Positions 1 to 9,018 are shown, counted from the first letter of the stretch. The stretch is 41,219 nucleotides of DNA from Enterenecus faecium (GCA_018713215.1 DVFO01000100.1:1-41219), one strand, 5' to 3'. Numbers and translations: made by a program. Notes: generated by a model not told the origin, from the sequence alone.

Positions 1-424
1 CCCCATTCACCAGCTGATAGGCGTAGACGGTGCCGGGCTCCAGGCCGGTGATGGTGGCCTGGTTGGACCACTTGCCGCTCTCGTTGGCGGGGGTGGAGGT
101 GGCATCAAACTTGGCGGCATTCTCGGGCATAACGCCGTTCACCAGCTGGCTCTGCTTGGCCACCAGCACGTAGCCAGCCCCCTCCTGGGCGGCATACCAG
201 GTGGCATTCATCTGGGTGTTATTGGCGCCCACGCTCAGCAGCACGTCGGTGAAGCTGGTGCTGGCCAGAGTCTGGACCCCGCTGTTCTCCTGAGCGGTGA
301 CAGCGGTCTGGGTCTGGTCGGGGACGTTGGAGGTCTGAGCCAGAGAGGGCAGGGCGGCCAGCTGGAACACCAGGCAGGTGCCGAGGACGCCGGAGATCAC
401 TTTCTTTGCGTTTTTGTGTAACAT
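1..424 (-). CDS. Secreted metallophosphoesterase-like protein, N-terminal part (runs off left edge)
   Basis: The reading frame stays open from an ATG at 424 to the window edge, giving about 141 residues. A good AGGAGAG ribosome-binding site precedes the ATG. The protein starts MLHKNAKKVISGVLGTC and continues into a hydrophobic signal peptide ending near LPSLAQT. The following part (LLSVGANNTQMNATWYA ... ATITGLEPGTVYAYQLVNG) resembles the fibronectin-III-like N-terminal domain of bacterial purple acid phosphatase/metallophosphoesterase proteins, with the typical W(Y/F) strand and a 'GLxPGTxYxY' strand. The catalytic domain would lie outside the window, so the enzymatic assignment is inferred from this domain alone. 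It starts 31 bases after the YibE/F stop, so the two are probably one transcript. A different secreted protein with an FN3 domain is the main alternative. Confidence 0.6.
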   Translation of the reverse strand, partial: MLHKNAKKVISGVLGTCLVFQLAALPSLAQTSNVPDQTQTAVTAQENSGVQTLASTSFTDVLLSVGANNTQMNATWYAAQEGAGYVLVAKQSQLVNGVMPENAAKFDATSTPANESGKWSNQATITGLEPGTVYAYQLVNG

Positions 425-455
425 ACTTTCTCTCCTTACTGACATTCTTACAACT

Positions 456-1613
456 TTATTGAGAAACCTGAGACAACTCAGGGGTTCTCCACTTGGGATA
501 CACTGCTGCCGAGACCAGGGAGGCCAGGGGGACGGTGAGGATGACGGCACAGGTGCCGCACAGGCCGTGGGCCATCTCCAGGGCGATGTAGTCGGAGTGG
601 AGCAGCTGCACGGGGTCGGTGCCGTAGGTCATCAGCACCAGCAGGGTGGTGAGGGAGCCGCCGGCAAAGGCAAAAATCAGGGTGTTGCTCATGGTGCCGA
701 TCATGTCCCGGCCCATGCGCAGCCCGGCCCGCCACAGTCCACGCCCGGTGATGTCCGGGTCGGCCAGGCGCACCTCCCACAGAGCGGACAACAGGGACAC
801 CGCCACGTCCATCACAGCGCCCAGAGAGGCGATCATGGTGGCGGCAAAGAGCACCGTGGAGATGTTCAGGCCCGTGTTCTGGGCGGCCACCAACAGGTTT
901 TCTGCATCGCTGCTCTTAAATCCGGACAGGTGGAGCAGCAGGGAAAAGAGGAGAAACAGCCCGCAGGACACAAACTCGCCTGCCAGCACCACCCCGATGC
1001 CCAGCACCCCTCGGGGGGACAGGCCGTAGATGAGAAAGACGGTGACGGCCGTGGACACCAGCACCATGGCCAGCCCCGCCAGAATGGGGGAGCCGCCGGA
1101 GTAGATGACCGGCACGGTGATCTTCAGCAGGAACACCAGAGAGAAGGCCAGAGCCAGAGTGGCGTAAAAGCCCTTTTCCCCGCCCACCAGCAACATCAAC
1201 AGCAGGAAGATGGCCACCGCCACCCCCAGGCCCACGCTGCGGTCGTACTGGTAGAGGGTGTAGTAGGGCTCCACGTTTTCCGGGGCGTCCACACACACCA
1301 CCACCCGCATCCCCTCACGGGCCAGGATGTTGTGGGTATTGGTGAGGTAGTTGGTGAGGGTGATCTGGGAGCCGTCTTTGAGCTCAATGGTGAGGGTCTG
1401 CTCCCCCAGCTGGGGGCCGCCCTTCAAATCGCTGGGGGTGAGGTCCTCCTCCACCACCTCCAGCACGGTGCCGGGGATATAGGAGACGGTGTCAGACACC
1501 AAGCTTTGAAAGGACACCGACACCGAGGGCATAACCGCCAGCACGGCGGTGACCAAACAAACGAAAATTGCCAGAATACGCTGCCCAAACCGGGGGTTGT
1601 GGATGATTTGCAT
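456..1613 (-). CDS. YibE/F family membrane protein
   Basis: 385 residues. There is one N-terminal hydrophobic segment (about 12-32), then an extracytoplasmic part of about 100 residues with a small beta-rich section (GTVLEVVEEDLTP ... QTLTIELKDGSQITLTNYL). Multiple membrane segments follow from about residue 127 onwards (VGLGVAVAIFLLLMLLVGG, GFYATLALAFSLVFLL, ILAGLAMVLVSTAVTVFLIYGL and others). The conserved stretch LNISTVLFAATMIASLGAVMDVAVSLLSALWEV and the later MIGTMSNTLIFAFAGGSL are hallmarks of the YibE/F family. That family's transport role is not well defined. The start ATG has an AAGGAAGGAG site. The phosphoesterase-like gene follows 31 bases downstream. I am confident of the family; the substrate is unknown. 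Confidence 0.88.
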   Translation of the reverse strand: MQIIHNPRFGQRILAIFVCLVTAVLAVMPSVSVSFQSLVSDTVSYIPGTVLEVVEEDLTPSDLKGGPQLGEQTLTIELKDGSQITLTNYLTNTHNILAREGMRVVVCVDAPENVEPYYTLYQYDRSVGLGVAVAIFLLLMLLVGGEKGFYATLALAFSLVFLLKITVPVIYSGGSPILAGLAMVLVSTAVTVFLIYGLSPRGVLGIGVVLAGEFVSCGLFLLFSLLLHLSGFKSSDAENLLVAAQNTGLNISTVLFAATMIASLGAVMDVAVSLLSALWEVRLADPDITGRGLWRAGLRMGRDMIGTMSNTLIFAFAGGSLTTLLVLMTYGTDPVQLLHSDYIALEMAHGLCGTCAVILTVPLASLVSAAVYPKWRTPELSQVSQ

Positions 1614-1972
1614 GGAGAAACTCCTTCCTTGTCTTCGCTGTACATCATCCTACTCGCCTGGAGGCGGCAAACGCTATCTTGCGTCGGTAAAACCAATGTA
1701 AAGATCTTGCAAATTCAGAAAAATAGTTCCTAAATTCATTGATATAAATTGAAAAATCCAGGAATGACAGTTTTCACCACCAAAATCCAAAAATTCGGGA
1801 ATGGAACTGGGCAGAACCGCCAAGCCAGAGTTGGGGATTCTTACAATTTATACAAAAAACGAGTTCTATATATAAAGTGTATATACATCCCGCCCACAGG
1901 CGTGGTATCATGAGAGATAAGCACCCAGAGGCCGGGGTACGGCCTCGCGGAGAGAAGAGAAAGGATGATACC
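1614..1972. promoter_or_regulatory. AT-rich divergent intergenic region (YibE/F promoter side and surface-protein 5' UTR)
   Basis: About 360 bases between two divergent starts, clearly more AT-rich than the genes around it. No promoter here matches consensus well. The run TATATAAAG near 1868-1876 is a possible -10 region for the rightward gene, but the -35 is weak. The last 70 bases contain nested inverted repeats, listed separately. I see no gene in this stretch. Confidence 0.4.
1904..1972 (+). promoter_or_regulatory. Nested inverted repeats in 5' UTR of the beta-helix surface protein
   Basis: An outer perfect 8-base inverted repeat, GGTATCAT (1904-1911) and ATGATACC (1965-1972), ends exactly at the base before the start ATG. 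It overlaps the end of the ribosome-binding site AAGGATG. Inside it is a second hairpin with arms GAGGCC (1928-1933) and GGCCTC (1941-1946). If the outer arms pair in mRNA, the ribosome-binding site and start would be partly masked. The symmetry is seen directly; the regulatory role is inferred. Confidence 0.45.
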
Positions 1973-4900
1973 ATGCTGAAAAAATCCTTGAGTCTGCTGC
2001 TGGCAGGCGCCCTGACGGTATCCCTGGCCGTTCCCGCTGTGGCGGGCAACTCCCAGGCCCAACCCAAACAGGACACCTCCTACGGCACCACCTACTATCT
2101 GGACGCCTCCATTGGCAAGACCGACGGGGACGGCCTGACCCCGGCCAATGCCTTTGACAGCCTGGAGGACATCAACGCCAAGACCTTCCAGCCCGGAGAC
2201 CAGATTCTCATCAAGGCCGGTACCCAGTATACCGGCACCCTGTGGCCCAAGGGCTCCGGCTGCGAGGGCTACCCCATTGTCATCGACATGTACGGCCAGG
2301 GGGACAAGCCCCTCATCGACGGCAACGGCGCCTACTTCATGCCCCAGGTCAAGGACTGGCAGGGCCCCCTCACTGGGGAGACCGGGGACCAGATCGGCGC
2401 TGCGGTGTACCTGTACAACCAGGAGTACATCGAGATCAACAACCTGGAAGTGAAAAACCAGGGGGACAACGTCAACCGGGACCGCAGCGGCATCCGGGTG
2501 GAGGGCTATGACTACGGGGTCATTGACCACATCTACATCCGCAACTGCTACGTCCACGACGTGCGGGGCTACAACGGCCAGGACGACATCTACCCCGTAG
2601 TGCCCACCAACCCCGACGGAAGCCCCACCGACGGCTTTACCGACGAGGACCAGACCAACCCCAACACCACCAACACCTTCTGGGGCGCTCGTACCACCCA
2701 CCGCACCGGCGGCATCAACTTTGTCACCTACACCGCCCGGCTGCCTGAGAGCAAAAACGAGTTCAACGTCCCCGTGCAGGAGCTGGACGAGACCAAGCAG
2801 ATCACCACCTTCAACGACATTCTCATTGAGAACAACACCGTGGAGAACTGCCAGGCCAACGGCATCACCACCACCAACGTCAAGGGCACCCTGGACGACG
2901 TGGCCTTCCGCCACACCAACGTGGTCATCCGGGGCAACGACATCCACAATGTCACCCGCTCCGGCATCATCCCCATTTACACCAACGGGGTGCTGGTGGA
3001 GTACAACAAGGTGGACACCTTCCAGAGCACCTACGAGGGCTACGGCTGCGGCATCTGGTGTGACCGGGCCAACGGCATGGTGTTCCAGTACAACGAGGTG
3101 TGCAACGGCCAAAACGGCAACGATGGCATGGCCTTCAACCTGGACGACATGACCCGGGACGGCGTCATCCAGTACAACTACACCCACGACAACTACGGCG
3201 GCGGCTACATGCTCCACGTGCGCCAGAACTCCTACAACCGCAACAACACCATCCGCTTCAACCTGTCGGTGAACGACAGCGGGGTGTTTACCGCCCACAA
3301 CGCCCAAATCGTGGCGGTGGGTGAGACCTCTACCACCAAGCTGGAGAGCGCCAAGGTGTACAACAACACCTTCCTGTCCAACAAGGACTGCCACGCCGTG
3401 TACCAGGGAGACGAGGTGGACTACACCAATAACATCTGGTACTTCACCAACTCCGCCGTGGCCAGCCGCAAGGACTGCTTCTACCCCGGCGCCAACTCCT
3501 CCTTTGACAACAACGTGTACATCGGCTGTGTGGCCCCCACCGACCCCAACCAGCACACCGACGATCCCCAGTTTGTGGGCGGGTCCAACCTCTTTGGCCT
3601 GACCCGGGACCAGGCCCTGGTGAATGCCTCCCTCACCGCTAACTCCCCCTATGTGGGCGCTGGCGTGGCGGTGGAGAATAACGGCGGCCAGGACATTCTG
3701 GGCGGCAGCCTGGACACCCTGAACCTGGGCGCCATCGCCGGAGCCGGCCACCAGGCCGCGGCCGTGTCCCAGACCTACACCCCCAACGAGGTCACCAAGT
3801 ACCTCTCCGACGGCACCAAGCAGACCCAGGTCATCAACGAGACCGTGTCTGAGTCCAACACCAAGTGGGTCAACACCACCTTCAACTCCAAGAGCGTCAT
3901 CTACACCAAGAAAGAGGGCAACTACCTGGAGTTTGACATGGTGGGCACCGGCGGCATCTTCACCCTCAAGCGGGGCGGCGGCGCCGGCAACGTGAAGCTG
4001 GTGGCGTACCAGGACGGCCAGGAAGTGAAGTCCGTCACCGTGAACACCTACAACGCCACTGCCGACACCATCACCGTGGACAACTTCACCCAGCTGTCTG
4101 AGACCAACGAGGCCTACACCATCCGCGTCTACAACGCCGAAAACGGCAAGGCCTCCAACTTCGTCTCCTTCACCACCAATGTGGCAGAGACCACCCAGCC
4201 CGGCTGCGACAACGACGCCATCGCCGGTGTGGTGCTGGAGCAGCCCATGGCCCAGGTCATCCCCTACGGCAAGACCTCCGTGTCCGTGGACCTGGCCTCC
4301 CACGTGTATTTCCGCACCTGCCAGGCCCAGCAGCCCCAGGCCACTGTGACCTACACCGCCAACAACGGGGCCACCGTGGAGGGCAACACCGTCACCTTCC
4401 CCGCCCCCGGCGACTACACCGTCACCGCCCAGGCCACCTACAACGAGGTGACCGTCACCGACACCATCACCGTCTCCGTCACCCAGGGTGAAGAGCCCCA
4501 GGTGAACGTCCCCGCCGTGGACACCCGCGCCCTCACCGGGCTCATTGCCGCCTGCGAGGGTCTGGACCTGACCATGTATCAGGAGGCCCGTCAGGACGTG
4601 TTCCAGCAGACCCTGGCCCAGGCCCAGGCCCTGCTGGAGGGCGAGGGCTACACCCAGGCCCAGGTGGACGAGATGGTGACCCTGCTCACCACCGCCAAGA
4701 ACGGCCTGTCCCTCACCCGTGTCAACGCCGAGGACAGCGTGGTGGTGAAAAACGGCAACTGGGTGAACCTGTCCGACACCACCCTGGACGGCGGCAAAGC
4801 GCTCAAGTGCTCCAACGCCAATGATTCCATGACCGTGGACTTCTTTGGCAACCAGGTTCAGGTCTACGGCCGCAAGGCGGTGGGCGTGGCCATCATGACC

Positions 4901-6163
4901 TTCACCGTCACCCGCCTGAGCGACAACGAAGTGGTGCACACCCAGACCGTGGACGGCTACAACGCCGACAAGCTGGACCAGCAGGAGCTGTTTGCCTGGA
5001 CCGGTGAGGCCAACGACCAGTACCGCCTGACCATCACCAACACCGGAACCGACAACGAGAACGCCAACAACAGCTACAACGTCATCATTGACTTCCTCAC
5101 CTTCGGCTGTGACCAGGCCCAGCTGGCCGACCTCACCGCCCTGGCCGCTGCCCTCACCAAGGCCGACGGCCTCAACAGCGCCGACTACACTCCCGAAGCC
5201 TGGCAGGCCGTGGAGGCCGCAGTCCTGGCCGGACGCCGGGTGTATGTGGACGCCACCGCCACCCAGGCCCAGGTGGACGCCGCTGCCGCCGCCCTCAACG
5301 AGGCCATGGACAACCTGTCCGGGGAGCCTGAGGAGCCCGTCTTCACCGGCCTGCTGGAGAAGGTCTATGCCGAGGTTGCAGCTCAGGACTACTCCAACCT
5401 CATCGACTCCGCCAAGGCCTACTATGAGAAGGCTCTGGCTGACGCCAAGGCCATTCTGGACAATCCCAGCGCCTACACCCAGGCTCAGGTGGACGAGGTC
5501 ACCGACCGTCTGTTCATCGCCAACGCTCTGCTGAACTGGGTCAAGGGGAATCCCACCATGCTCCAGCTGCTGGTGGACCGTGCCAACCAGATGATTGCCA
5601 ATCAGGACAAGTATGTCACGGATGCCTGGCAGCAGCTGGTGGACGCTCTGGCTGTGGCTGAGGAGACTCTGGCCAATGCCAGCGACACCATGCAGGGCCA
5701 GATGGACGAGGCCGCTGACGCGCTGCTGGACGCCATCCTGGCCCAGCGCTATAAGGCAGACAAGTCCATCCTGGAGGACCTGATCGGCAAGGCCGAGGGC
5801 ATCAACCTGGAGGGCTACACTGCCGAGTCCGTGGCCACCTTCCGCACGGCTCTCCAGAACGCTCAGGCTGTCATGGCCGACGAGACCCTCACCGAGGACG
5901 ACCAGGCTACCGTGAACGCCGCTGTGGCTGCCCTCAGCGACGCCATGGACGGCCTCACCGCCGATGGTGCTCCCGAGGTCACAGACAAGCCCGAGGCATC
6001 CCAGACGCCTGAGACCACCGACAAGCCTCAGGCCACTCAGAAGCCTGAGAGCGTGCCTCAGACCGGCGACCAGTCTATGCTGCTGGTGTACGTGGCCGCT
6101 CTGGCCTCCACCGTGCTGCTGCTGAGCACTGCCGTGGTGGTGCGCAAGCAGACCCGCCGCTAA
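1973..6163 (+). CDS. Giant cell-wall-anchored beta-helix protein with FIVAR-like repeats
   Basis: 1396 residues from ATG 1973. That ATG has AAGGATG upstream and begins a clean signal peptide (MLKKSLSLLLAGALTVSLAVPAVAG); the in-frame codons upstream do not look coding. Residues about 35-600 are an N/D-rich right-handed parallel beta-helix (DQILIKAGTQYTG, IDGNG, YIEINNLEVKN, DHIYIRNCYVHDVRG, VIQYNYTHDNYGGGY), a fold used by pectate lyases and by several glycoside hydrolases. Ig-like beta domains follow (about 610-840). Next are a FIVAR-like helical repeat (about 843-912), a beta-sandwich resembling a carbohydrate-binding module (about 916-1046), and further FIVAR-like helical repeats to about 1330. 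The C-terminus has a TDKPE/TQKPE-rich linker, VPQTGD at 1361-1366, a hydrophobic span and RKQTRR, which together form a sortase-type sorting signal. It probably binds or cuts plant or host polysaccharide on the cell surface. The enzyme class cannot be decided by reading. Confidence 0.8.
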   Translation: MLKKSLSLLLAGALTVSLAVPAVAGNSQAQPKQDTSYGTTYYLDASIGKTDGDGLTPANAFDSLEDINAKTFQPGDQILIKAGTQYTGTLWPKGSGCEGYPIVIDMYGQGDKPLIDGNGAYFMPQVKDWQGPLTGETGDQIGAAVYLYNQEYIEINNLEVKNQGDNVNRDRSGIRVEGYDYGVIDHIYIRNCYVHDVRGYNGQDDIYPVVPTNPDGSPTDGFTDEDQTNPNTTNTFWGARTTHRTGGINFVTYTARLPESKNEFNVPVQELDETKQITTFNDILIENNTVENCQANGITTTNVKGTLDDVAFRHTNVVIRGNDIHNVTRSGIIPIYTNGVLVEYNKVDTFQSTYEGYGCGIWCDRANGMVFQYNEVCNGQNGNDGMAFNLDDMTRDGVIQYNYTHDNYGGGYMLHVRQNSYNRNNTIRFNLSVNDSGVFTAHNAQIVAVGETSTTKLESAKVYNNTFLSNKDCHAVYQGDEVDYTNNIWYFTNSAVASRKDCFYPGANSSFDNNVYIGCVAPTDPNQHTDDPQFVGGSNLFGLTRDQALVNASLTANSPYVGAGVAVENNGGQDILGGSLDTLNLGAIAGAGHQAAAVSQTYTPNEVTKYLSDGTKQTQVINETVSESNTKWVNTTFNSKSVIYTKKEGNYLEFDMVGTGGIFTLKRGGGAGNVKLVAYQDGQEVKSVTVNTYNATADTITVDNFTQLSETNEAYTIRVYNAENGKASNFVSFTTNVAETTQPGCDNDAIAGVVLEQPMAQVIPYGKTSVSVDLASHVYFRTCQAQQPQATVTYTANNGATVEGNTVTFPAPGDYTVTAQATYNEVTVTDTITVSVTQGEEPQVNVPAVDTRALTGLIAACEGLDLTMYQEARQDVFQQTLAQAQALLEGEGYTQAQVDEMVTLLTTAKNGLSLTRVNAEDSVVVKNGNWVNLSDTTLDGGKALKCSNANDSMTVDFFGNQVQVYGRKAVGVAIMTFTVTRLSDNEVVHTQTVDGYNADKLDQQELFAWTGEANDQYRLTITNTGTDNENANNSYNVIIDFLTFGCDQAQLADLTALAAALTKADGLNSADYTPEAWQAVEAAVLAGRRVYVDATATQAQVDAAAAALNEAMDNLSGEPEEPVFTGLLEKVYAEVAAQDYSNLIDSAKAYYEKALADAKAILDNPSAYTQAQVDEVTDRLFIANALLNWVKGNPTMLQLLVDRANQMIANQDKYVTDAWQQLVDALAVAEETLANASDTMQGQMDEAADALLDAILAQRYKADKSILEDLIGKAEGINLEGYTAESVATFRTALQNAQAVMADETLTEDDQATVNAAVAALSDAMDGLTADGAPEVTDKPEASQTPETTDKPQATQKPESVPQTGDQSMLLVYVAALASTVLLLSTAVVVRKQTRR

Positions 6164-6175
6164 ACTTGAAACCAT

Positions 6176-6213
6176 AAAAAAGTACGGTCAGCAAATGCTG
6201 GCCGTACTTTTTT
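6176..6213 (+). terminator. Intrinsic terminator after the beta-helix surface protein
   Basis: Two 18-base arms (6176-6193 and 6196-6213) pair with a single G-U wobble around a 2-base loop. The second arm ends in TTTTTT. It lies 12 bases after the stop codon. Confidence 0.92.
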
Positions 6214-6283
6214 GCTGTTTTCGAGCTTAGATTGAGAACTATTTTCTTCTCCAATTTCCTCAGTAGAAACCAGCGCCCCCGGT

Positions 6284-6786
6284 GGGGACGCTCCGCTGGG
6301 CCCCATTTCTCCCCGATGAGAAATGGGGGAAAGAATCGCTTAGGGCGTTCCCCCCTAAGGACCTCCCTTGGGGTACCAGGCTGGCCCTGCGTCAAGTCTA
6401 TGGTCGGCCCGTCACCCTTGCTGTGGCTCCACCACACCAGGCCACCTTGGTCAACTGGCCCTATAGCCAGGTGGTTTCCACAGCCGGGCCTACTTAAGGA
6501 GAAGCGGCGTTCTCGCCGCCGAGAGCCATCCGCAACTGGGAACAGTTGCACACCATGGTAAGGCCCTGGAGGTAGAAGTTTATGTGCCATAGAAGCTGAA
6601 ACTTACAATGGAATTGCCATGTCATCTATGTGACCCCACCACTCCAAGTGCCGCAAAGAGGAGGACGCAGGAACACCCAGTACCGCGGGGTGGATTCCAC
6701 AAGGCGGGGGAAGGCCCCGCCTTTGGTGGGTCTTTGGTGACTTTCTGCCCACCCAGAAAGTCACCCCAGCTTCAGCGCGTCTCCCC
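6284..6786 (-). repeat. Dispersed ~500-bp intergenic element, copy A (inverted relative to copies B and C)
   Basis: Apart from its end module, this segment is the reverse complement of the elements at 14019-14530 and 22486-22982. Shared landmarks are the block reading CTTAGGGCGTTC...CTAAGG then CCTCCCTTGGGGTACCAGGC (about 6338-6380), the CACCCTTGCTGTGGC segment (about 6413), GAAGCGGCGTTCTCGCCG (about 6501-6518), GTGACCCCACC (about 6630), and AAGGCGGGG...CCCCGCCTT near 6701-6723. The left end carries GGGGACGCTCCGCTGGG (6284-6300) followed by a perfect 10-bp hairpin (6301-6310/6319-6328). The right end has a 12-bp hairpin (6736-6747/6754-6765) and a degenerate terminal repeat. Open frames within it are not conserved as proteins between copies, so I call it non-coding. 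Confidence 0.85.
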
Positions 6787-6913
6787 TCGCCAGGGGACAT
6801 GCCCAGGTGGAAAGTTCCGCCTTTACAACTCGGAAACAACTTCTTGCTGACTTGTCCAAAGCCCTGTGATAAGATGAAGGTACCATAAGCATGATGGGGA
6901 GAGGAGAAACACC

Positions 6914-7573
6914 ATGGCACACATACTCATTGTGGAGGACGAAGAAAATATTGCCCGCATGATTGCCGCCACCCTGGAGATGGCGGGCTACACCTGTCAG
7001 AGCTGCATGGACGGGTCCAAGGCGGTGGAGCTGGTACAGCCGGGGGTGTTCGACCTGGTGCTGCTGGACGTGATGCTCCCCGGTATGGACGGCTTCCAGG
7101 TCATGGAGCACCTGCGGGGTGTGGGGGTCCCGGTGATCTTCCTCACCGCCGTGCAGCAGGTGGGAGACAAGGTGCGGGGCCTGCGGCTGGGCGCCGAGGA
7201 CTACATCACCAAGCCCTTTGAGACCCTGGAGCTGCTGGCCCGGGTGGAGGTGGTGCTGCGCCGCCGGGGCGGCGGCGTCCGGGTGCTCACCTACGGCCCC
7301 ATTGTCCAGAACCTGGACAGCCACACCGTCACCCTGGACGGGGAGCTGGTGCCCCTGGCCCCCAAGGAGTTTGAGCTGCTGCGGGTATTCCTTCAGCACC
7401 AGGACCTGGCCCTGAGCCGGGAACGGCTTCTCTCCATGGTGTGGGGCTATGAGTACCAGGGAGAGAGCCGCACCGTGGACATCCACGTCCAGCGGCTGCG
7501 CCAGAAGCTGGACCTGTCCCAGCGCCTGGTGACCCTGCCCCGCATCGGGTACCGCCTGGAGAAGCTGCCATGA
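6914..7573 (+). CDS. OmpR/PhoB-type response regulator
   Basis: 219 residues. The N-terminal receiver domain (1-115) shows the acidic pair E8-D9, the phospho-acceptor D52 in LVLLDVMLPGMDG, the switch region VIFLTA, and the conserved lysine in YITKPFE. The C-terminal winged-helix DNA-binding domain shows LAPKEFELLRVFLQHQDLALSRERLLSMVWG, and TVDIHVQRLRQKLD...RIGYRLE, which is typical of OmpR/PhoB. A GGAGAGGAG site precedes the ATG. The stop overlaps the start of the sensor kinase gene (ATGA), so the two are translationally coupled. The target genes are unknown; the adjacent membrane proteins at 9005-10938 are plausible partners. Confidence 0.95.
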   Translation: MAHILIVEDEENIARMIAATLEMAGYTCQSCMDGSKAVELVQPGVFDLVLLDVMLPGMDGFQVMEHLRGVGVPVIFLTAVQQVGDKVRGLRLGAEDYITKPFETLELLARVEVVLRRRGGGVRVLTYGPIVQNLDSHTVTLDGELVPLAPKEFELLRVFLQHQDLALSRERLLSMVWGYEYQGESRTVDIHVQRLRQKLDLSQRLVTLPRIGYRLEKLP

Positions 7574-9018
7574 AACTGTGGCAGAAGATTTTTCTCTCCA
7601 CTCTGGCCCTGATGGTGTCCATCACTGCCCTGTCCTCGGTGCTCCTGCTGCGCTCCACCCGGGACGCCCTGTGGCAGCGGGAACAACAGCGGGCCATCAC
7701 CCAACAGCAATACATGGCGGGCATTCTGAAAGCGGGCATTCTCAACCAGCGGCTGCGGCTGGGTGTGGTGCTGCTCCAGGAGGACCAGACCCGGGAGACC
7801 GCCATCCAGACCCTGGAGCAACAGGCCACCGACGACTATCTGGCGGGTCTGATGCTGCTGGACCAGGAGGAAAAGGCGGTGTGGAACCAGCTGCCCGCCG
7901 GGGTGGTCCCCCCCACCGCTGAAGATGACAGCCTCACCCAGTGCCAGCTCCAGGCGGGCGACACCGCCGGGGAGTGGTATCTGGTGTGCTCCATGCCCCT
8001 GACCCTGGAGTCGGGGGAGTACCGCCTGGTGGCCGCCTACTCGGTGGGCGACCTCCAGCGGGACCTGAACCTCCAGGCCCTGCGGTCGGTAGGCTTAAGC
8101 CTGGGCATCAGCCTGTTGGCCGCCGTGCTGCTGCTGTTGTTGGTGCGGCGGCTGCTGCGCCCCCTGGGCGCCCTGCGGGAAAACGCCCGCTCCATCGCCG
8201 GGGGCAACTACGACCAGCGGCTGGACATCCGCAGCCAGGACGAGCTGGCCGACCTGGCCCAGGACATGAACGCCCTGGCCCAGGCGGTACAGGAGCGGGT
8301 GGAGCAGCTGGAGCAGGTGGCCGAGGAGCGGCGGGTGTTCGTGGGCAACCTGGCCCACGAGATGAAGACCCCCCTGACCTCCATCATGGGCTATGCCGAC
8401 CTGCTGTACCTGCCCAAGACGGTGTCCGACCCCCAGCGTGTGGAGTATTCCGGCATCATTCTGGAGGAGGCCAAGCGGCTGCGCTCCCTGTCGGCCAAGC
8501 TGCTGGAGCTTCTCACCGTGGGCAGCGTCAACCTCACCTTTGAGCCCACCCCCCTGGACCAGGTGGTGGGCGAGGTGGCGGTGAGTCTGGAGCCCCTGCT
8601 GGCCCAGACCCAGCTGACCCTCTCCTGTTCCTGCCCTCCCCTGTCCATCGCCATGGACCGGGAGCTGTTCAAATCTCTGCTGTACAACCTGCTGGACAAC
8701 GCCCGAAAGGCCAGCCCCACCGGGGGGCGGCTGTCCTTCACCGCCCAGGCGGAGGGGGAGAAGGCCGTTTTGAAGATTCGGGACTGGGGCCAGGGCATCC
8801 CCCCCGAAGAGCTGGAGAAGATCTGCCAGCCCTTCTACATGGTGGACAAGAGCCGCAGCCGCAAGGCGGGGGGCGCTGGCCTGGGTCTGGCCCTGTGTCA
8901 GGCCATTGTGGTGGCCCACCAGGGCACCATGGAATTCTGGAGCCAGGAGGGAGAGGGCACCCAGGTGACCCTCACCTTCCCGCTGTGTCAGGAGGTGGAC
9001 GGCCATGAAGACGCCTAA
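7570..9018 (+). CDS. Membrane sensor histidine kinase
   Basis: 482 residues. The first membrane helix (about 7-27) is followed by an extracytoplasmic sensor of about 140 residues with no recognisable ligand domain. A second membrane helix follows (about 175-195, LGISLLAAVLLLLLV), then a HAMP domain (RRLLRPLGALRENARSIAGGNYDQRL ... DELADLAQDMN). The dimerisation/phosphoacceptor motif is NLAHEMKTPLTSIMGYADLL with H263. The ATPase domain shows the N box (LLYNLLDNARKAS), the DWGQGIPPE loop and the GAGLGLALCQ glycine box. It overlaps the response regulator by 4 bases and the next gene by 14 bases, so the three are one operon. It is an orthodox kinase; its signal is unknown. Confidence 0.95.
   Translation: MKLWQKIFLSTLALMVSITALSSVLLLRSTRDALWQREQQRAITQQQYMAGILKAGILNQRLRLGVVLLQEDQTRETAIQTLEQQATDDYLAGLMLLDQEEKAVWNQLPAGVVPPTAEDDSLTQCQLQAGDTAGEWYLVCSMPLTLESGEYRLVAAYSVGDLQRDLNLQALRSVGLSLGISLLAAVLLLLLVRRLLRPLGALRENARSIAGGNYDQRLDIRSQDELADLAQDMNALAQAVQERVEQLEQVAEERRVFVGNLAHEMKTPLTSIMGYADLLYLPKTVSDPQRVEYSGIILEEAKRLRSLSAKLLELLTVGSVNLTFEPTPLDQVVGEVAVSLEPLLAQTQLTLSCSCPPLSIAMDRELFKSLLYNLLDNARKASPTGGRLSFTAQAEGEKAVLKIRDWGQGIPPEELEKICQPFYMVDKSRSRKAGGAGLGLALCQAIVVAHQGTMEFWSQEGEGTQVTLTFPLCQEVDGHEDA

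Noticed and set aside
1841..6175. A 1444-codon open frame on the minus strand opposite the beta-helix gene
   Set aside because: Low-complexity G/V/H/L-rich product, no start signal and no domain. It is a by-product of strong GC-ending codon use in the real gene on the plus strand.
6232..6850. Several 70-170 codon open frames in the dispersed element (also at 14.0-14.6 and 22.4-23.0 kb)
   Set aside because: They shift frame between copies and their products are not conserved as proteins, and they span hairpins and terminal repeats. I treat the element as non-coding.
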